A stretch of 32,735 nucleotides of DNA from contig NZ_PKKM01000016.1 in assembly GCF_002847525.1 (NCBI RefSeq), positions 1-32,735 on the forward strand, given 5' to 3'. The position numbers and the translations under genes were made by a program. Positions 1 through 8,987 of this stretch are shown in pieces (position 1 is the first letter of the stretch; each line of letters begins with the position of its first letter). The notes under the pieces were generated by a model, which was not told the DNA's origin, did no database searches, and saw only the letters and a list, made by a program, of their open reading frames with translations. Origin of the DNA: Schaalia odontolytica. Lineage in GTDB: Bacteria > Actinomycetota > Actinomycetes > Actinomycetales > Actinomycetaceae.

Positions 1-97
1 CGAGTCAGAAGTAGAGAGCTTTCTCGAAGGATCACACGGTGACCGCACCCATATCAAACAGGCCGACCACCACACGGTTACACCACTATGCGGGACG
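1..97. other. window edge, no gene seen
   Basis: No reading frame with a start and supporting ribosome site was found in the first 97 bases. The stretch lies downstream of the stop codon of the minus-strand membrane-protein gene. I see no convincing hairpin terminator in it. Confidence 0.5.
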
Positions 98-700
98 CTA
101 CTTCGGTCGGACAACACACAACTGGTAGACGGGGTAATAGGGGCTATTTTCGCGTCTAAACTCCCCTGATGTCCAGGTCGATACGTCGAAGTTATACGAG
201 GATCCGTCCTCGAACTGGAGGGTGAATTCGTTGGAGTAATGCGTGATCTGACGGTAGCCCCGGTACTCGTTCTGCCAAAAGCGCTCGCACTTGGTGGCGG
301 TGAGTGTCCGATGTCCGCTCCTTGCGTCACCGATGAGATGAACGACAGAAGTCGAACCTTTGTACGACAGGAAGACCGCAACCAAAGCGAACAGCAGAAT
401 CATCACGAGCGCTGCGACGGCGGGACGTGCAGCGCCGGGGCCCTCGAGTTGCTCGCGCATCATGCGCACTAGCGTGGGAAAGGAAAGAACAAGACAGACG
501 CTGAGAATAATGGCCGCGCTGGACCCGATCATGGAGCAGTAAAAACGGCGGTCCCCGATGGATCCCGAGAGCAACCATGCTGCGAGCATGACGACAGCGG
601 ACACGACCGTGACATGGAGCCAGATGATCGTGCGGAATTCTTGCCGATTGTAGGTTCGGGTGGCCGTGGGTGCCCGATGCGAAGGGGAGCGCTTCGACAT
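98..700 (-). CDS. small membrane protein of unknown function
   Basis: A 200-residue protein if it begins at the ATG at 700, 13 bases after the stop of the SGNH-like gene. A longer in-frame start at 892 would overlap that gene and add a shadow-like Arg/Ser-rich stretch, so I rejected it. Three hydrophobic segments are visible: residues about 22-46 (IIWLHVTVVSAVVMLAAWLL), 56-75, and 93-112. The C-terminal ~85 residues (KCERFWQNEYRGYRQ onward, with FTLQFEDGSSYNFDV) are polar and beta-rich, and probably lie outside the membrane. I do not recognise a family. The gene is probably the last of a kgd - SGNH-like - membrane protein transcription unit. Confidence 0.6.
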   Translation of the reverse strand: MSKRSPSHRAPTATRTYNRQEFRTIIWLHVTVVSAVVMLAAWLLSGSIGDRRFYCSMIGSSAAIILSVCLVLSFPTLVRMMREQLEGPGAARPAVAALVMILLFALVAVFLSYKGSTSVVHLIGDARSGHRTLTATKCERFWQNEYRGYRQITHYSNEFTLQFEDGSSYNFDVSTWTSGEFRRENSPYYPVYQLCVVRPK

Positions 701-713
701 AGTGAGCCTGCTC

Positions 714-1316
714 TTAGACGTCCGCTGGGGTCGCTCCCGTCCACTCGTACCAGCCCTGGTGCTGGACGATCCACGCCATGAGGGCGTAGCCGGCCTGGCC
801 GGGCAGAGTCTGGCCGTCCCCGCCGCGCGCGAGGGAGGCGGCCATGTCCTCGAACCACTGGTCGTGCGCGACGAGCGGCGTATAGCAGTCAACGAAGGGG
901 ATTCCTCGGCGCGCGCACACTTCGGAGCACGAGGAGGACAGTGCCTTGAGGGACCCGGAGTCCACGCCAGCCAGTGGCGGGGGCCCCACGACGAAGCTGG
1001 GGATGCCCAGCGCGGTCGCCCGGTCGGTGATGTTGGCCAGGTTCAGGCGCGAGCGGGCCGTCGAAATACCCGCCGCGACGTCGCCCGGACCCACACCGAT
1101 GACGAGGCCGTGGGGCTCGCCGTCGGCCAAGCGCGGCAGGACCTCGGCCTCCCAGCGCGCGGCCATCTGCTTCGTCGTCTCAGAGGGCACGGCAAGGGTC
1201 AGGAACGTGGCGGGCAGATCGAAAGTCGAGTGCGCATTGACGCGACCGACCCAGCCCAGGCCGCGGGGATCGCCGACGCCCGCGACGAGCTCGTCTCCGA
1301 TGAAGCAGATGCGCAT
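714..1316 (-). CDS. SGNH/GDSL-fold protein, catalytic residues apparently lost
   Basis: A 200-residue protein whose N-terminus (MRICFIGDELVAGVGDPRGL) matches the first block of actinobacterial SGNH/GDSL esterases, normally GDS-x-VAGVGDP-x-x-LGW. The nucleophile Ser is replaced by Glu (GDE). The final block, usually DG-x-HP-x-x-x-GY with the catalytic His, reads DGQTLPGQAGY and has no His. The fold pattern is otherwise kept, including VIGVGPGD in the middle and GYALMAWIV near the end. No signal peptide is present, so it is probably cytosolic. An AAAGGA-like ribosome site precedes the ATG, 51 bases after the kgd stop, which suggests cotranscription. It could be a pseudoenzyme or ligand-binding protein; an intact hydrolase is less likely. 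Confidence 0.75.
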   Translation of the reverse strand: MRICFIGDELVAGVGDPRGLGWVGRVNAHSTFDLPATFLTLAVPSETTKQMAARWEAEVLPRLADGEPHGLVIGVGPGDVAAGISTARSRLNLANITDRATALGIPSFVVGPPPLAGVDSGSLKALSSSCSEVCARRGIPFVDCYTPLVAHDQWFEDMAASLARGGDGQTLPGQAGYALMAWIVQHQGWYEWTGATPADV

Positions 1317-1367
1317 GGTGTTCCTTTCCGGTGCCTCCCGCGCCCCCGGTGGGAGCGCCGGCCCTCG

Positions 1368-4300
1368 TTAGCCTTCGAAGGCCTGCGCAATAAGGGTAGC
1401 TGCTTGCTCCTTGTGAAGCGAGGCACGTCCCGCTGCGGTCGTCGCCGACTCGGGGCGAGAGACCACGCGGACCGGGCGTCCCAGAGACGGGAAGAGGTTG
1501 AGCGCCAGGTGCGGCCACGCACCCTGGTTGCGAGGCTCGTCCTGCACCCAGGTCACCGACGCGTTCGGGTACTGGGCGAGAACCTCGGCCACCTCGGCCT
1601 CGGGCAGCGGGTAGAGCTGCTCCAGGCGAATGATCGCCGTCGAGGTGTCGCCGCGGTGCTCGCGCTCCTTGACGAGGTCGTAATACAGGCGGCCCGAACA
1701 CAGCAGGACGCGCGTCACCGACGACGGATCGGTGATGGTGTCATCGCCGATGACCGGCTGGAAGCCGCCCGAGGTGAACTCGTCGAGGTGCGAGGACGCG
1801 GCCGACAGGCGCAGCAGCTGCTTGGGCGTGAACGCGATAAGCGGCTTGCGCGGGCGCTTGTAGGCCTGCGTGCGCAGCATGTGGAAGTAGTTCGCCGGCG
1901 TCGAGGGCTGGACGATCCACATGTTGTCCTCGGCGGCGAGCTGCAGGTAGCGCTCGATGCGCGCGCTCGAGTGGTCGGGTCCCTGCCCCTCGTAGCCGTG
2001 GGGGAGGAGCATGACGAGCGAGGAACGCTGGCCCCACTTCTGCTCCGCCGAGCAGACGAACTCGTCGATGACGGTTTGTGCGCCGTTCGCGAAGTCGCCG
2101 AACTGCGCCTCCCAGATCGTCAGGGTCTCCGGGCTCTCCAGCGAGTAGCCGTAGTCGAAGGCCAGCACGCCGTACTCGCTCAGCGGGGAGTTCCACACGT
2201 CGAAACGCGCCTGGTTTTCCGTGAGGAAACGCAGCGGCGTGAACTCGCGCCCGTCGTTCGCGTCGTGCAGGATCGCGTGACGCTGGACGAAGGTCGCGCG
2301 GCCCACGTCCTCGCCGGACAGGCGCACGCCGGTGCCCTCCATGAGGAGCGTACCGAAGGCCAGGAGCTCGGCGAAGCCCCAGTCGATTGGCTTGTTGCCC
2401 AGCGCCATCTCGAGGCGGCGCTCGCACAGCTGACGCAGCTTCGGGTGCGGCTCGAAGCCCTCCGGGAAGCGCGTGTGCGCGCGGCCGATGCGGCGCAGCT
2501 GCTTGGCGGGGGCAGCAGACGTCCAGCCGATCATCATGCCGATGCCGGGCATCTGGGACTCCGGCATGGTCCATTCCTCGTCGCCCGATTCCCCGGCCTC
2601 GCCCACGCCGACGGTGAGTGCCGGGTCGTGCGTGCGGCTGCCCGGGTTGATCTCAGACACCGAGGAAGCGCCACCCGCGCGGGTCTCCTCGAGGATGCGC
2701 CCGAGCTCCGCCTCGTACTGGGCGATCGACTGGCGGGCCTCGTCCTCGGTGAGCTGGCCGCGCCCCACGAGGCCGCGGATGTACACGGCGCGGGTGGAGG
2801 GGATGCGGTCGATGAGGGAGTACATGACGGGCTGAGTCATCGACGGGTCGTCGCCCTCGTTGTGACCGCGGCGGCGGTAGCACACCATGTCGATGATGAC
2901 GTCCTTGTGGAAGGCATTGCGGTACTCGAAGGCCAGGTGTGCGCAGCGGATGACGGCTTCGGGGTCGTCCGCGTTCACGTGCAGGATCGGGACCTGCAGG
3001 CCCTTGGCCAGGTCCGTCGCGTAGCCGGTGGAGCGGCCCTGCGTCGGGCCCGTCGTGAAGCCGATCTGGTTGTTGACGATCACGTGGATCGTGCCGCCGG
3101 TCTTGTAGCCTTCGAGCTGGGAGAGGTTGAAGGTCTCCTGGACGACGCCCTGGCCGATGAAGGCCGCATCGCCGTGGATGAGGATCGGGATGATCGGCAG
3201 GTCCGGGTCGCCCAGGTGCTCCTGCTTGGCGCGTACGATGCCCTCCAGGACGCCGTCGGCGGCCTCCAGGTGCGAGGGGTTGGCGGCCATGTAGACCTTG
3301 GTGGCCAGGCCGTCGTCGAGGGAGTACACGCCCCACGTGCCCAGGTGGTACTTCACGTCGCCCGAGCCCTGGACGGAATTGGGCATGTAGTTGCCCTCGA
3401 ACTCATCGAAGATCTGCGCGTAGGACTTGCCCGCGATGTTGGCCAGCACGTTGAGGCGGCCGCGGTGCGCCATGCCGATGGCGACCTCGTGGATGCCGGT
3501 GCGCGCCGAGTCCGCCAGGATGTGGTCGAGCAGCGGGATCAGGGACTCGCCGCCCTCGAGGGAGAAGCGCTTCTGGCCCATGAACTTCGTCTGGAGGAAC
3601 TCCTCGAAGGCCTCGGCGCGAATGAGGGTGCCCAGGATGTGGCGCTGTGCGTCGGGGGAGGGGGCCTCGTACGGGCGCTCGATGCGCTGCTGGACCCACG
3701 CGCGCTGCTCGGGGTCCTGGATGTGCATGTACTCGATGCCGACCGTGCGCGTGTAGGTGTCGTGCAGCTGCGTGAGGATGTCCCGCAGCAGCATCTGGTC
3801 CGAGCCGCCGAAACCACCTGTGGGGAAGGGGCGGTCCAAGTCCCACACGCTCAGGCCGTAGGACGACAGATCGAGGTCGGGGTGGCGACGCACGCGGTAG
3901 GCCAGCGGGTCGGTGTCGGCGGCGAGGTGGCCGCGCGAACGGTAGGCGTGGATGAGCTCCGCGATGCGCGCGGGCTTGCCCTTTTCGTGGTTCGGGTCGT
4001 AGTCGTAGTCCGCTTCCCACGCGTAGGGGCGCGCGGGGACGTGCATCGAGGTGAAGACACGCTCGTAGAAGCCGTCGCGGCCCGAGAGCTTGGCGTCCAC
4101 GAGGGCCAGCAGGCGGCCCGAGGCCGCACCCTGGATGATGCGGTGGTCGTAGGTGGAGGAGAAGAACATCGTCTTGCCGATGCCGAGTGCGGCCAGGCGC
4201 TTGGGGGAGACGCCGCGGTATTCCGCCGGGTAGTCGGTGGCGCCGACGCCGATGATGAGGCCCTGGCCGACCATGAGGCGCGGCACGGACGTGGTGGTAC

Positions 4301-5228
4301 CGAGCGTGCCCGGGTTCGTCAGGGTGACGGACGCGCCCTGGAAGTCAGCGGTGGTCAGCGTGGCCGTGCGGGCGCGCGCCACCAGGTCCTGGTAGGCGTC
4401 GACAAACTCGGCGAAGGTGAGCGTGTCGGCGTCGTGGATGACGGGGACCTTCAGGGAGTGGTTGCCCTGCGCGTCGGCCACGTCGATGGCCAGGCCGAAA
4501 CCGATGTGCGCGAGCTGCTCGACGGCGGGCTTGCCGCCCTCGAGCACGTAGCGCACGTTCAGGTCGGGCATCTCGCACAGCGCCTCCACCAGGGCGTAGC
4601 CGATGAGGTGCGTGAAGGAGACCTTGCCGCCGACGGTGCGCGCCAGGTGCGCGTTGATGAGGGCGCGGTTTTCGATGAGGAGCTTGGCCGGGATCTGGCG
4701 CTGGGAGGTGGCCGTGGGGATGGAGAGCGAGGCCTCCATGTGCTTGGCGGTCGCGCGCGCCGCGGACTTGAGGATGTGGAGCTCGTCGTGCGAGGGTGCG
4801 CCCTGGAAGAGGGTGAAGGCCGCGCGGCCGTGCTGCTGGCGCGTGTAGGGGCTGGTGGCCTCGGCGACGGCGGCGGGTGGGGCAGGCGGCAGGTCCGAGC
4901 GGGTCACGGAGACGACGGGAGCGTGCTCGGTGGCGGCCGCCTCGGGTCCGTCCTCTTCGATGTCGAGGGTCGGCGGGGTGACCGTCACGGGGGCGACGTG
5001 GTCAACTGGGGGTGCGGCATGGGCGGACGAGGCCGGGGCCGGCTCGGGCGTTGAGGGAGTGCCCTCGGGGATGTCGGGACGCTTGGCGCGCAGCTGCGGG
5101 GGAGCGGACTCGGTGGAGAAATAGGCGCGCCAGGACGGATCCAGGAGCTGGGGGTCACGCTCGTAGAGGTCTCGCATCTTCGCGATGTACCACTGCGGAT
5201 CGGGCTGGGAAGCGGTGGGAGTGGGCAC
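1368..5228 (-). CDS. kgd: multifunctional 2-oxoglutarate decarboxylase/dehydrogenase (E1 with fused E2-like domain)
   Basis: Actinobacterial Kgd/OdhA-type enzyme of about 1286 residues. It uses thiamine diphosphate to decarboxylate 2-oxoglutarate and acts in the alpha-ketoglutarate dehydrogenase complex of the TCA cycle. Numbered from this start: an N-terminal segment (DPQWYIAKMRDLYERDP), a Pro/Ala-rich linker, an E2-like acyltransferase core at about 147-387 with TYDHRIIQG (His ~362), then the E1 domain with MAHRGRLNV (~586), the ThDP motif GDA...NNQIGF (~686-724) and PHGYEGQGPDHSSAR. No lipoyl domain is present, as is normal for the family. I chose the GTG at 5228 because GGAGG sits five bases upstream of it; ATGs at 5249 and 5282 are in frame but have poor ribosome sites. 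If 5282 is used the protein has 1304 residues. Confidence 0.95.
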   Translation of the reverse strand: MPTPTASQPDPQWYIAKMRDLYERDPQLLDPSWRAYFSTESAPPQLRAKRPDIPEGTPSTPEPAPASSAHAAPPVDHVAPVTVTPPTLDIEEDGPEAAATEHAPVVSVTRSDLPPAPPAAVAEATSPYTRQQHGRAAFTLFQGAPSHDELHILKSAARATAKHMEASLSIPTATSQRQIPAKLLIENRALINAHLARTVGGKVSFTHLIGYALVEALCEMPDLNVRYVLEGGKPAVEQLAHIGFGLAIDVADAQGNHSLKVPVIHDADTLTFAEFVDAYQDLVARARTATLTTADFQGASVTLTNPGTLGTTTSVPRLMVGQGLIIGVGATDYPAEYRGVSPKRLAALGIGKTMFFSSTYDHRIIQGAASGRLLALVDAKLSGRDGFYERVFTSMHVPARPYAWEADYDYDPNHEKGKPARIAELIHAYRSRGHLAADTDPLAYRVRRHPDLDLSSYGLSVWDLDRPFPTGGFGGSDQMLLRDILTQLHDTYTRTVGIEYMHIQDPEQRAWVQQRIERPYEAPSPDAQRHILGTLIRAEAFEEFLQTKFMGQKRFSLEGGESLIPLLDHILADSARTGIHEVAIGMAHRGRLNVLANIAGKSYAQIFDEFEGNYMPNSVQGSGDVKYHLGTWGVYSLDDGLATKVYMAANPSHLEAADGVLEGIVRAKQEHLGDPDLPIIPILIHGDAAFIGQGVVQETFNLSQLEGYKTGGTIHVIVNNQIGFTTGPTQGRSTGYATDLAKGLQVPILHVNADDPEAVIRCAHLAFEYRNAFHKDVIIDMVCYRRRGHNEGDDPSMTQPVMYSLIDRIPSTRAVYIRGLVGRGQLTEDEARQSIAQYEAELGRILEETRAGGASSVSEINPGSRTHDPALTVGVGEAGESGDEEWTMPESQMPGIGMMIGWTSAAPAKQLRRIGRAHTRFPEGFEPHPKLRQLCERRLEMALGNKPIDWGFAELLAFGTLLMEGTGVRLSGEDVGRATFVQRHAILHDANDGREFTPLRFLTENQARFDVWNSPLSEYGVLAFDYGYSLESPETLTIWEAQFGDFANGAQTVIDEFVCSAEQKWGQRSSLVMLLPHGYEGQGPDHSSARIERYLQLAAEDNMWIVQPSTPANYFHMLRTQAYKRPRKPLIAFTPKQLLRLSAASSHLDEFTSGGFQPVIGDDTITDPSSVTRVLLCSGRLYYDLVKEREHRGDTSTAIIRLEQLYPLPEAEVAEVLAQYPNASVTWVQDEPRNQGAWPHLALNLFPSLGRPVRVVSRPESATTAAGRASLHKEQAATLIAQAFEG

Positions 5229-5548
5229 GTATTCCTCCGTAAGTGTCATGCCGCGCGCATGGGCCGAATCCTGCGCGGTCATACCTCGTTAATTCTACCG
5301 CCGCGTGATGGTCTTCACGAAACCTGGTAGACCTTTGGCGTGTACTTCAAGGGTCTTTGGTCCGTTGAAGAATGATTGTTGGCACATGCGTCGTGGTGTG
5401 TGGAAATGCGCGCTGGGGGAGTGGGGCAGGCCCGCTAGACTGTAACCATCATGGACTGCGACACTGCTGGCTTTCCCGCCGCTCTTTCTCACCCCCTGCC
5501 CGCGCGCGTGCGCACGGCCCGCCCCGGCCTCGTCGAAGGGGCCACGCA
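5229..5548. other. divergent intergenic region between kgd and the CBS operon
   Basis: About 320 bases lie between two divergently read units. The plus-strand half has a possible -10 (TAGACT, 5436-5441) without a convincing -35. The plus-strand gene has a clear ribosome site (GAAGGGG, 5535-5541) seven bases before its ATG. No hairpin or riboswitch-like structure stood out. Confidence 0.4.
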
Positions 5549-6880
5549 ATGACGACCGCCCTCATGCTTGTGCTTGGCATCGTCCTGACCGCCGGCACCT
5601 TCGTCTTCGTCTCCGCCGAGTTCTCGCTCGTCGCGGTCGATCAGGCGGTCCTCGATAAGAAGGCTGAGGAAGGGGACCGCGGAGCATCCTCTGTCCTGCG
5701 CGCGACCCGCACGCTGTCAACCCAGCTGTCGGGCGCGCAGGTGGGCATCACGCTGACCACGATCCTGCTCGGCTACACGACGCAGAGCGCGCTGGCGGAC
5801 CTGTTGCAGGACCTGCTGGGATCGGTCGGCCTCGCGTGGGGCCTGGCGACCGGCATCGCGGCCTTCGCCGCCGCGACTTTCATCAATGTCTTCTCGATGC
5901 TCTTCGGCGAGCTGGTTCCGAAGAACCTCGCCCTGGCCCACCCCCTGGCCACGGCCGTGCGCGTCGTCCCCTTCCAGATGGCCTTCACCGCCATCGCCCG
6001 CCCCGTCATCTGGGTGCTGGGCGGGACAGCGAACTGGGTGCTCGCCCGCATGGGCATCGAACCCCAGGAGGAGATCTCCTCGGCGCGCTCCGCCTCCGAG
6101 CTGGCCGCCCTTGTCGAGCACTCCGTCGAAGAAGGCACCTTCGACATGTCCACGGCCGACCTCTTCGTCAACACGATCCGTATGTCCACCCTGAGCGCCG
6201 CTGACGTCATGACCGACCGGGGGCGCCTGCACACCCTCAGCGAGGGAGATAGCGCCCAGGATGTTCTCGACCTGGCCCGCGAAACCGGACACTCCCGATT
6301 CCCCGTCATCGGCGACGACTCCGACGACATCCTCGGCCTGGTGTCCCTGCGCCGCGCAGTCGCCGTTCCCGCCGACCGCCGCGCCGAGGTCCCCGTCATC
6401 TCCTCGTCTCTCATGACCGACGCGCCCTCAGTCCCCGAGACCGCGCCGATCGGCCCCCTCATGGTCCAGCTGCGCGACGAGGGCCTGCAGATGGCCGTCG
6501 TCGTCGACGAGTACGGCGGTGTCTCCGGCATCGTCACCCTTGAGGACGTCGTCGAAGAGATCGTCGGCGAGGTCTCCGATGAACACGACCAGCGACGCCT
6601 CGGCATCCGCCCGCGCCCCGACGGCACGTTCCTCGTGCCCGGCACGCTGCGCCCCGATGAGCTCGCGCGCCGCACGGACATCAACCTGCCCGAGGACGGC
6701 CCCTACGACACCATCGGCGGCCTCGTCATGAACGAGCTCGGCGAGATCCCGGTCGTCGGTTCGCGCGTGAGCGTGGATGGCATCGGCATCGAGGTCACGC
6801 AGATGCAGGGACGACGCGTCGCCCAGGTGGCGATCACGCCAGCCGCCACCGAGGCCGACGATGAGGAGGTGTCACTGTGA
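5549..6880 (+). CDS. CNNM/DUF21 membrane protein with CBS pair and CorC-HlyC domain
   Basis: A 443-residue hemolysin-C/CorC-like membrane protein; the family is linked to Mg2+/Co2+ efflux or homeostasis. The DUF21 transmembrane domain covers residues ~1-190, starting TTALMLVLGIVLTAGTFVFV and carrying the family motif GELVPKNLAL. A CBS pair follows (MTDRGRLHTLSEGD; GHSRFPVIGDDSDDI; MAVVVDEYGGVSGIVTLED), then a C-terminal transporter-associated domain (LRPDELARR, DTIGGLVMNELG). An open frame extends upstream to 5372, but GAAGGGG seven bases before 5549 and loss of family resemblance upstream favour this start. Its stop overlaps the next start by four bases (GTGA), so the two CBS proteins are translationally coupled and may act as a pair. 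Confidence 0.9.
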   Translation: MTTALMLVLGIVLTAGTFVFVSAEFSLVAVDQAVLDKKAEEGDRGASSVLRATRTLSTQLSGAQVGITLTTILLGYTTQSALADLLQDLLGSVGLAWGLATGIAAFAAATFINVFSMLFGELVPKNLALAHPLATAVRVVPFQMAFTAIARPVIWVLGGTANWVLARMGIEPQEEISSARSASELAALVEHSVEEGTFDMSTADLFVNTIRMSTLSAADVMTDRGRLHTLSEGDSAQDVLDLARETGHSRFPVIGDDSDDILGLVSLRRAVAVPADRRAEVPVISSSLMTDAPSVPETAPIGPLMVQLRDEGLQMAVVVDEYGGVSGIVTLEDVVEEIVGEVSDEHDQRRLGIRPRPDGTFLVPGTLRPDELARRTDINLPEDGPYDTIGGLVMNELGEIPVVGSRVSVDGIGIEVTQMQGRRVAQVAITPAATEADDEEVSL

Positions 6881-7911
6881 GCGTGGGAGTGGGTCTCGGT
6901 ATCACCGTGGCGCTTCTGGCCGTCAACGCGTTCTTCGTCGCCGGCGAGTTTGCCGTCACCTCGACGCGCCGCTCGCAGGTCGAGCCTCTCGCCGACGAGG
7001 GCGCGCGAGGAGCGGCCGCCGCGCTGTACGCGCTGCAGCACGTGTCCCTCATGCTGGCGATCTGCCAGCTGGGCGTGACGGTCGCATCCACGACCCTGGG
7101 CGTCGTCGCCGAGCCCGCGATCGCCCACCTCGTTGAGTCGCCGCTCGAGCGCCTGGGCGCGCCCGAAGCGACCAGCCACGTCGTCGGCTTTGCTGCCGCC
7201 CTCGTCATCGTTCTCTTCTGCCACGTCGTCTTCGGCGAGATGGTCCCCAAGAACATCTCGATTGCCGCCCCCGTGCGCATGCTGCTGATCCTGGCCCCCG
7301 TCCTCGTGCGCCTGGGCCACGTCCTGCGCCCGATTATCGAGGCTATGGATCGCTTCGCGAACTGGTTCGTGCGCCTGGCCGGTTACGAGCCGCGCTCGGA
7401 AATCTCGGCCTCCTACACGATCGAGGAGGTCGCCTCGATCGTCGTCGCCTCGCAGGAGGAGGGCGTGCTGACCGACGAGCTGGGCCTTCTCAGCGGCACC
7501 CTGGAATTCTCCGAGGAGACGGCCGGGACCGCGATGGTCCCCCTCGACAAGCTCATCGTCCTGCCCGAGGGTGCCACCCCCGCCGACGTGGAAGAACAGG
7601 TCGCCCACACGGGCTACTCGCGCTTCCCGATCGCCGGCGACGACGGTTCTATCGTCGGCTACGTGCACCTGAAGGACGTCCTGTACGCCACCGGCGAGGA
7701 TCGCGAGCAGCCGATCACCCCGTGGCGCATCCGACGCCTCGAGGCCGTGTCCGCCGACGACCAGGTCGAAGACGCGCTGCGCCACATGCAGCGCACCGGC
7801 GTGCACTGCGCACTCGTCCGCGATGCGGGAGCCGTCGTCGGCATCCTCTTCCTCGAAGACATCCTCGAGCTGCTGGTCGGCGAAGTCCGAGACGTTCTCC
7901 AACGCCCGTGA
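6877..7911 (+). CDS. CNNM/DUF21 membrane protein with CBS pair, short form
   Basis: A 344-residue paralogue of the preceding protein, beginning at a GTG that overlaps the upstream TGA and is preceded by GAGGAGGT (6863-6870). The DUF21 domain contains GEFAVTSTRRSQVEPLADEG and GEMVPKNISIAAP. The CBS pair includes GYSRFPIAGDDGSIVGYVHLKD and TGVHCALVRDAGAVVGILFLED. The chain ends straight after the second CBS domain, so it lacks the C-terminal transporter-associated domain of its neighbour. Tandem long/short CNNM pairs are common in actinobacteria, and a hetero-oligomer is plausible (inference). Confidence 0.88.
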   Translation: MSVGVGLGITVALLAVNAFFVAGEFAVTSTRRSQVEPLADEGARGAAAALYALQHVSLMLAICQLGVTVASTTLGVVAEPAIAHLVESPLERLGAPEATSHVVGFAAALVIVLFCHVVFGEMVPKNISIAAPVRMLLILAPVLVRLGHVLRPIIEAMDRFANWFVRLAGYEPRSEISASYTIEEVASIVVASQEEGVLTDELGLLSGTLEFSEETAGTAMVPLDKLIVLPEGATPADVEEQVAHTGYSRFPIAGDDGSIVGYVHLKDVLYATGEDREQPITPWRIRRLEAVSADDQVEDALRHMQRTGVHCALVRDAGAVVGILFLEDILELLVGEVRDVLQRP

Positions 7912-7936
7912 CGAGCCGCGATCCGCAAGGTACATT
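7908..7936 (+). promoter_or_regulatory. candidate promoter for the M23 peptidase gene
   Basis: GTGACG (7908-7913) and TACATT (7931-7936) are separated by 17 bases, placing a start about 40 bases before the peptidase GTG. The -35 overlaps the stop codon of the CBS gene, so read-through from the CBS operon is also possible. A small palindrome, TTCGTAACGAA, lies in the leader. Confidence 0.35.
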
Positions 7937-7982
7937 AGATCGAGGTCAAAACTTCGTAACGAACACAGACAAGGGGGAGAGC

Positions 7983-8987
7983 GTGAGCGACACCGAGTGC
8001 CCGCTGCCGAAGCGGTCGCAGCTGCGCGCGGCGCGCTCCGAGAACGGGGACGACTCCCAGGAGAACCCGATCACCGCGGCAATCCCGGTTGGCGAAGAGA
8101 CCGTTGCCCCTCCGCCGCCTCCCGCCGCGAAGAAAACGGTGGAGGAACCTCCGGCCTCGGCCTCGTCTTCTGAGACTGAGCCTGACGCCGATGAGGGGGC
8201 CCCGGCCTCGTCGTCGAGCAAGCGACGCCGTAACGTCCACCCCGTCGGATACGCGCTGCGTGCCCTCCTCGTGCTGGGGTTGGCGGGCACGACGATCGCC
8301 GTGCCCATGACGGGGCGCGTCGGCTCCGACTCCTCGCTGACCGTGCCCGCGCGTGCCTTCGGCGCCTCGGTGGGTGGGCCCAGCTGGGCCGTGTCCTCCG
8401 CACTGCCCCAGGCGACCGCCCTGGACGGCACCCTCACCGCGAACTCGCGCGCCAAGGCCCAGGCTCCCGTGTCCATCACCGGCTGCGCGTCGGGCAACGG
8501 CGCGGACGGAAACCGCAACGTGCGCGTCGTCGCCGACACGATCTACTGGCCGCTCCCGCAGGGCACCTACACGGTGACCTCGCCCTTCACGATGCGTATT
8601 TCGCCCGTCTCCGGTCAGCTCCTCGCCCACGAGGGCATCGACATGGCCGCCCCGCTCGACACCCCCATCACCTCCGTATACGGCGGCGTCGTCGAGGAGG
8701 TCGCGGAGAACTCGCGCTCGGGCGCCTACGTGCAGATCAAGCACACGAAATCTGACGGCACCGTCTTCCACTCCGCCTACCTGCACCAGTACATGAACAA
8801 AATTAAGGTGAAGGTCGGCGATACCGTTACCGCCGGGCAGGTCATCGGCGCGGTTGGTAACAACGGCTGGTCGACGGGCCCGCACCTGCACTTCGAAATC
8901 CACGACTCCTCGGATACCCCCGTGGATCCGGACGCGTGGATGCAGGCAAACAAAGCTGTTTATCTCGGACAGGAGTCTTGCTCATGA
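7983..8987 (+). CDS. membrane-anchored M23 (LytM-like) peptidase
   Basis: A 334-residue protein starting at GTG 7983, with GGGGGAG (7973-7979) as ribosome site. An acidic, Pro/Ser/Glu-rich cytoplasmic region of about 80 residues precedes one membrane segment (YALRALLVLGLAGTTIAVPM). The C-terminal domain is LytM-like, with zinc-ligand motifs H-x3-D (HEGIDMAAP) and HLH (GPHLHFEI), and also VGDTVTAGQVIGAVGNNGWSTG. Members cleave or bind peptidoglycan cross-bridges at the cell surface. Both ligand motifs are intact, so catalysis is expected. Its TGA overlaps the start of the downstream phosphodiesterase (ATGA). Confidence 0.9.
   Translation: MSDTECPLPKRSQLRAARSENGDDSQENPITAAIPVGEETVAPPPPPAAKKTVEEPPASASSSETEPDADEGAPASSSSKRRRNVHPVGYALRALLVLGLAGTTIAVPMTGRVGSDSSLTVPARAFGASVGGPSWAVSSALPQATALDGTLTANSRAKAQAPVSITGCASGNGADGNRNVRVVADTIYWPLPQGTYTVTSPFTMRISPVSGQLLAHEGIDMAAPLDTPITSVYGGVVEEVAENSRSGAYVQIKHTKSDGTVFHSAYLHQYMNKIKVKVGDTVTAGQVIGAVGNNGWSTGPHLHFEIHDSSDTPVDPDAWMQANKAVYLGQESCS

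Noticed and set aside
660..5054. A 1464-codon open frame on the plus strand
   Set aside because: It is antisense to kgd; the translation is low-complexity Arg/Val/Leu/Asp text with no domain, as expected from third-position GC bias.
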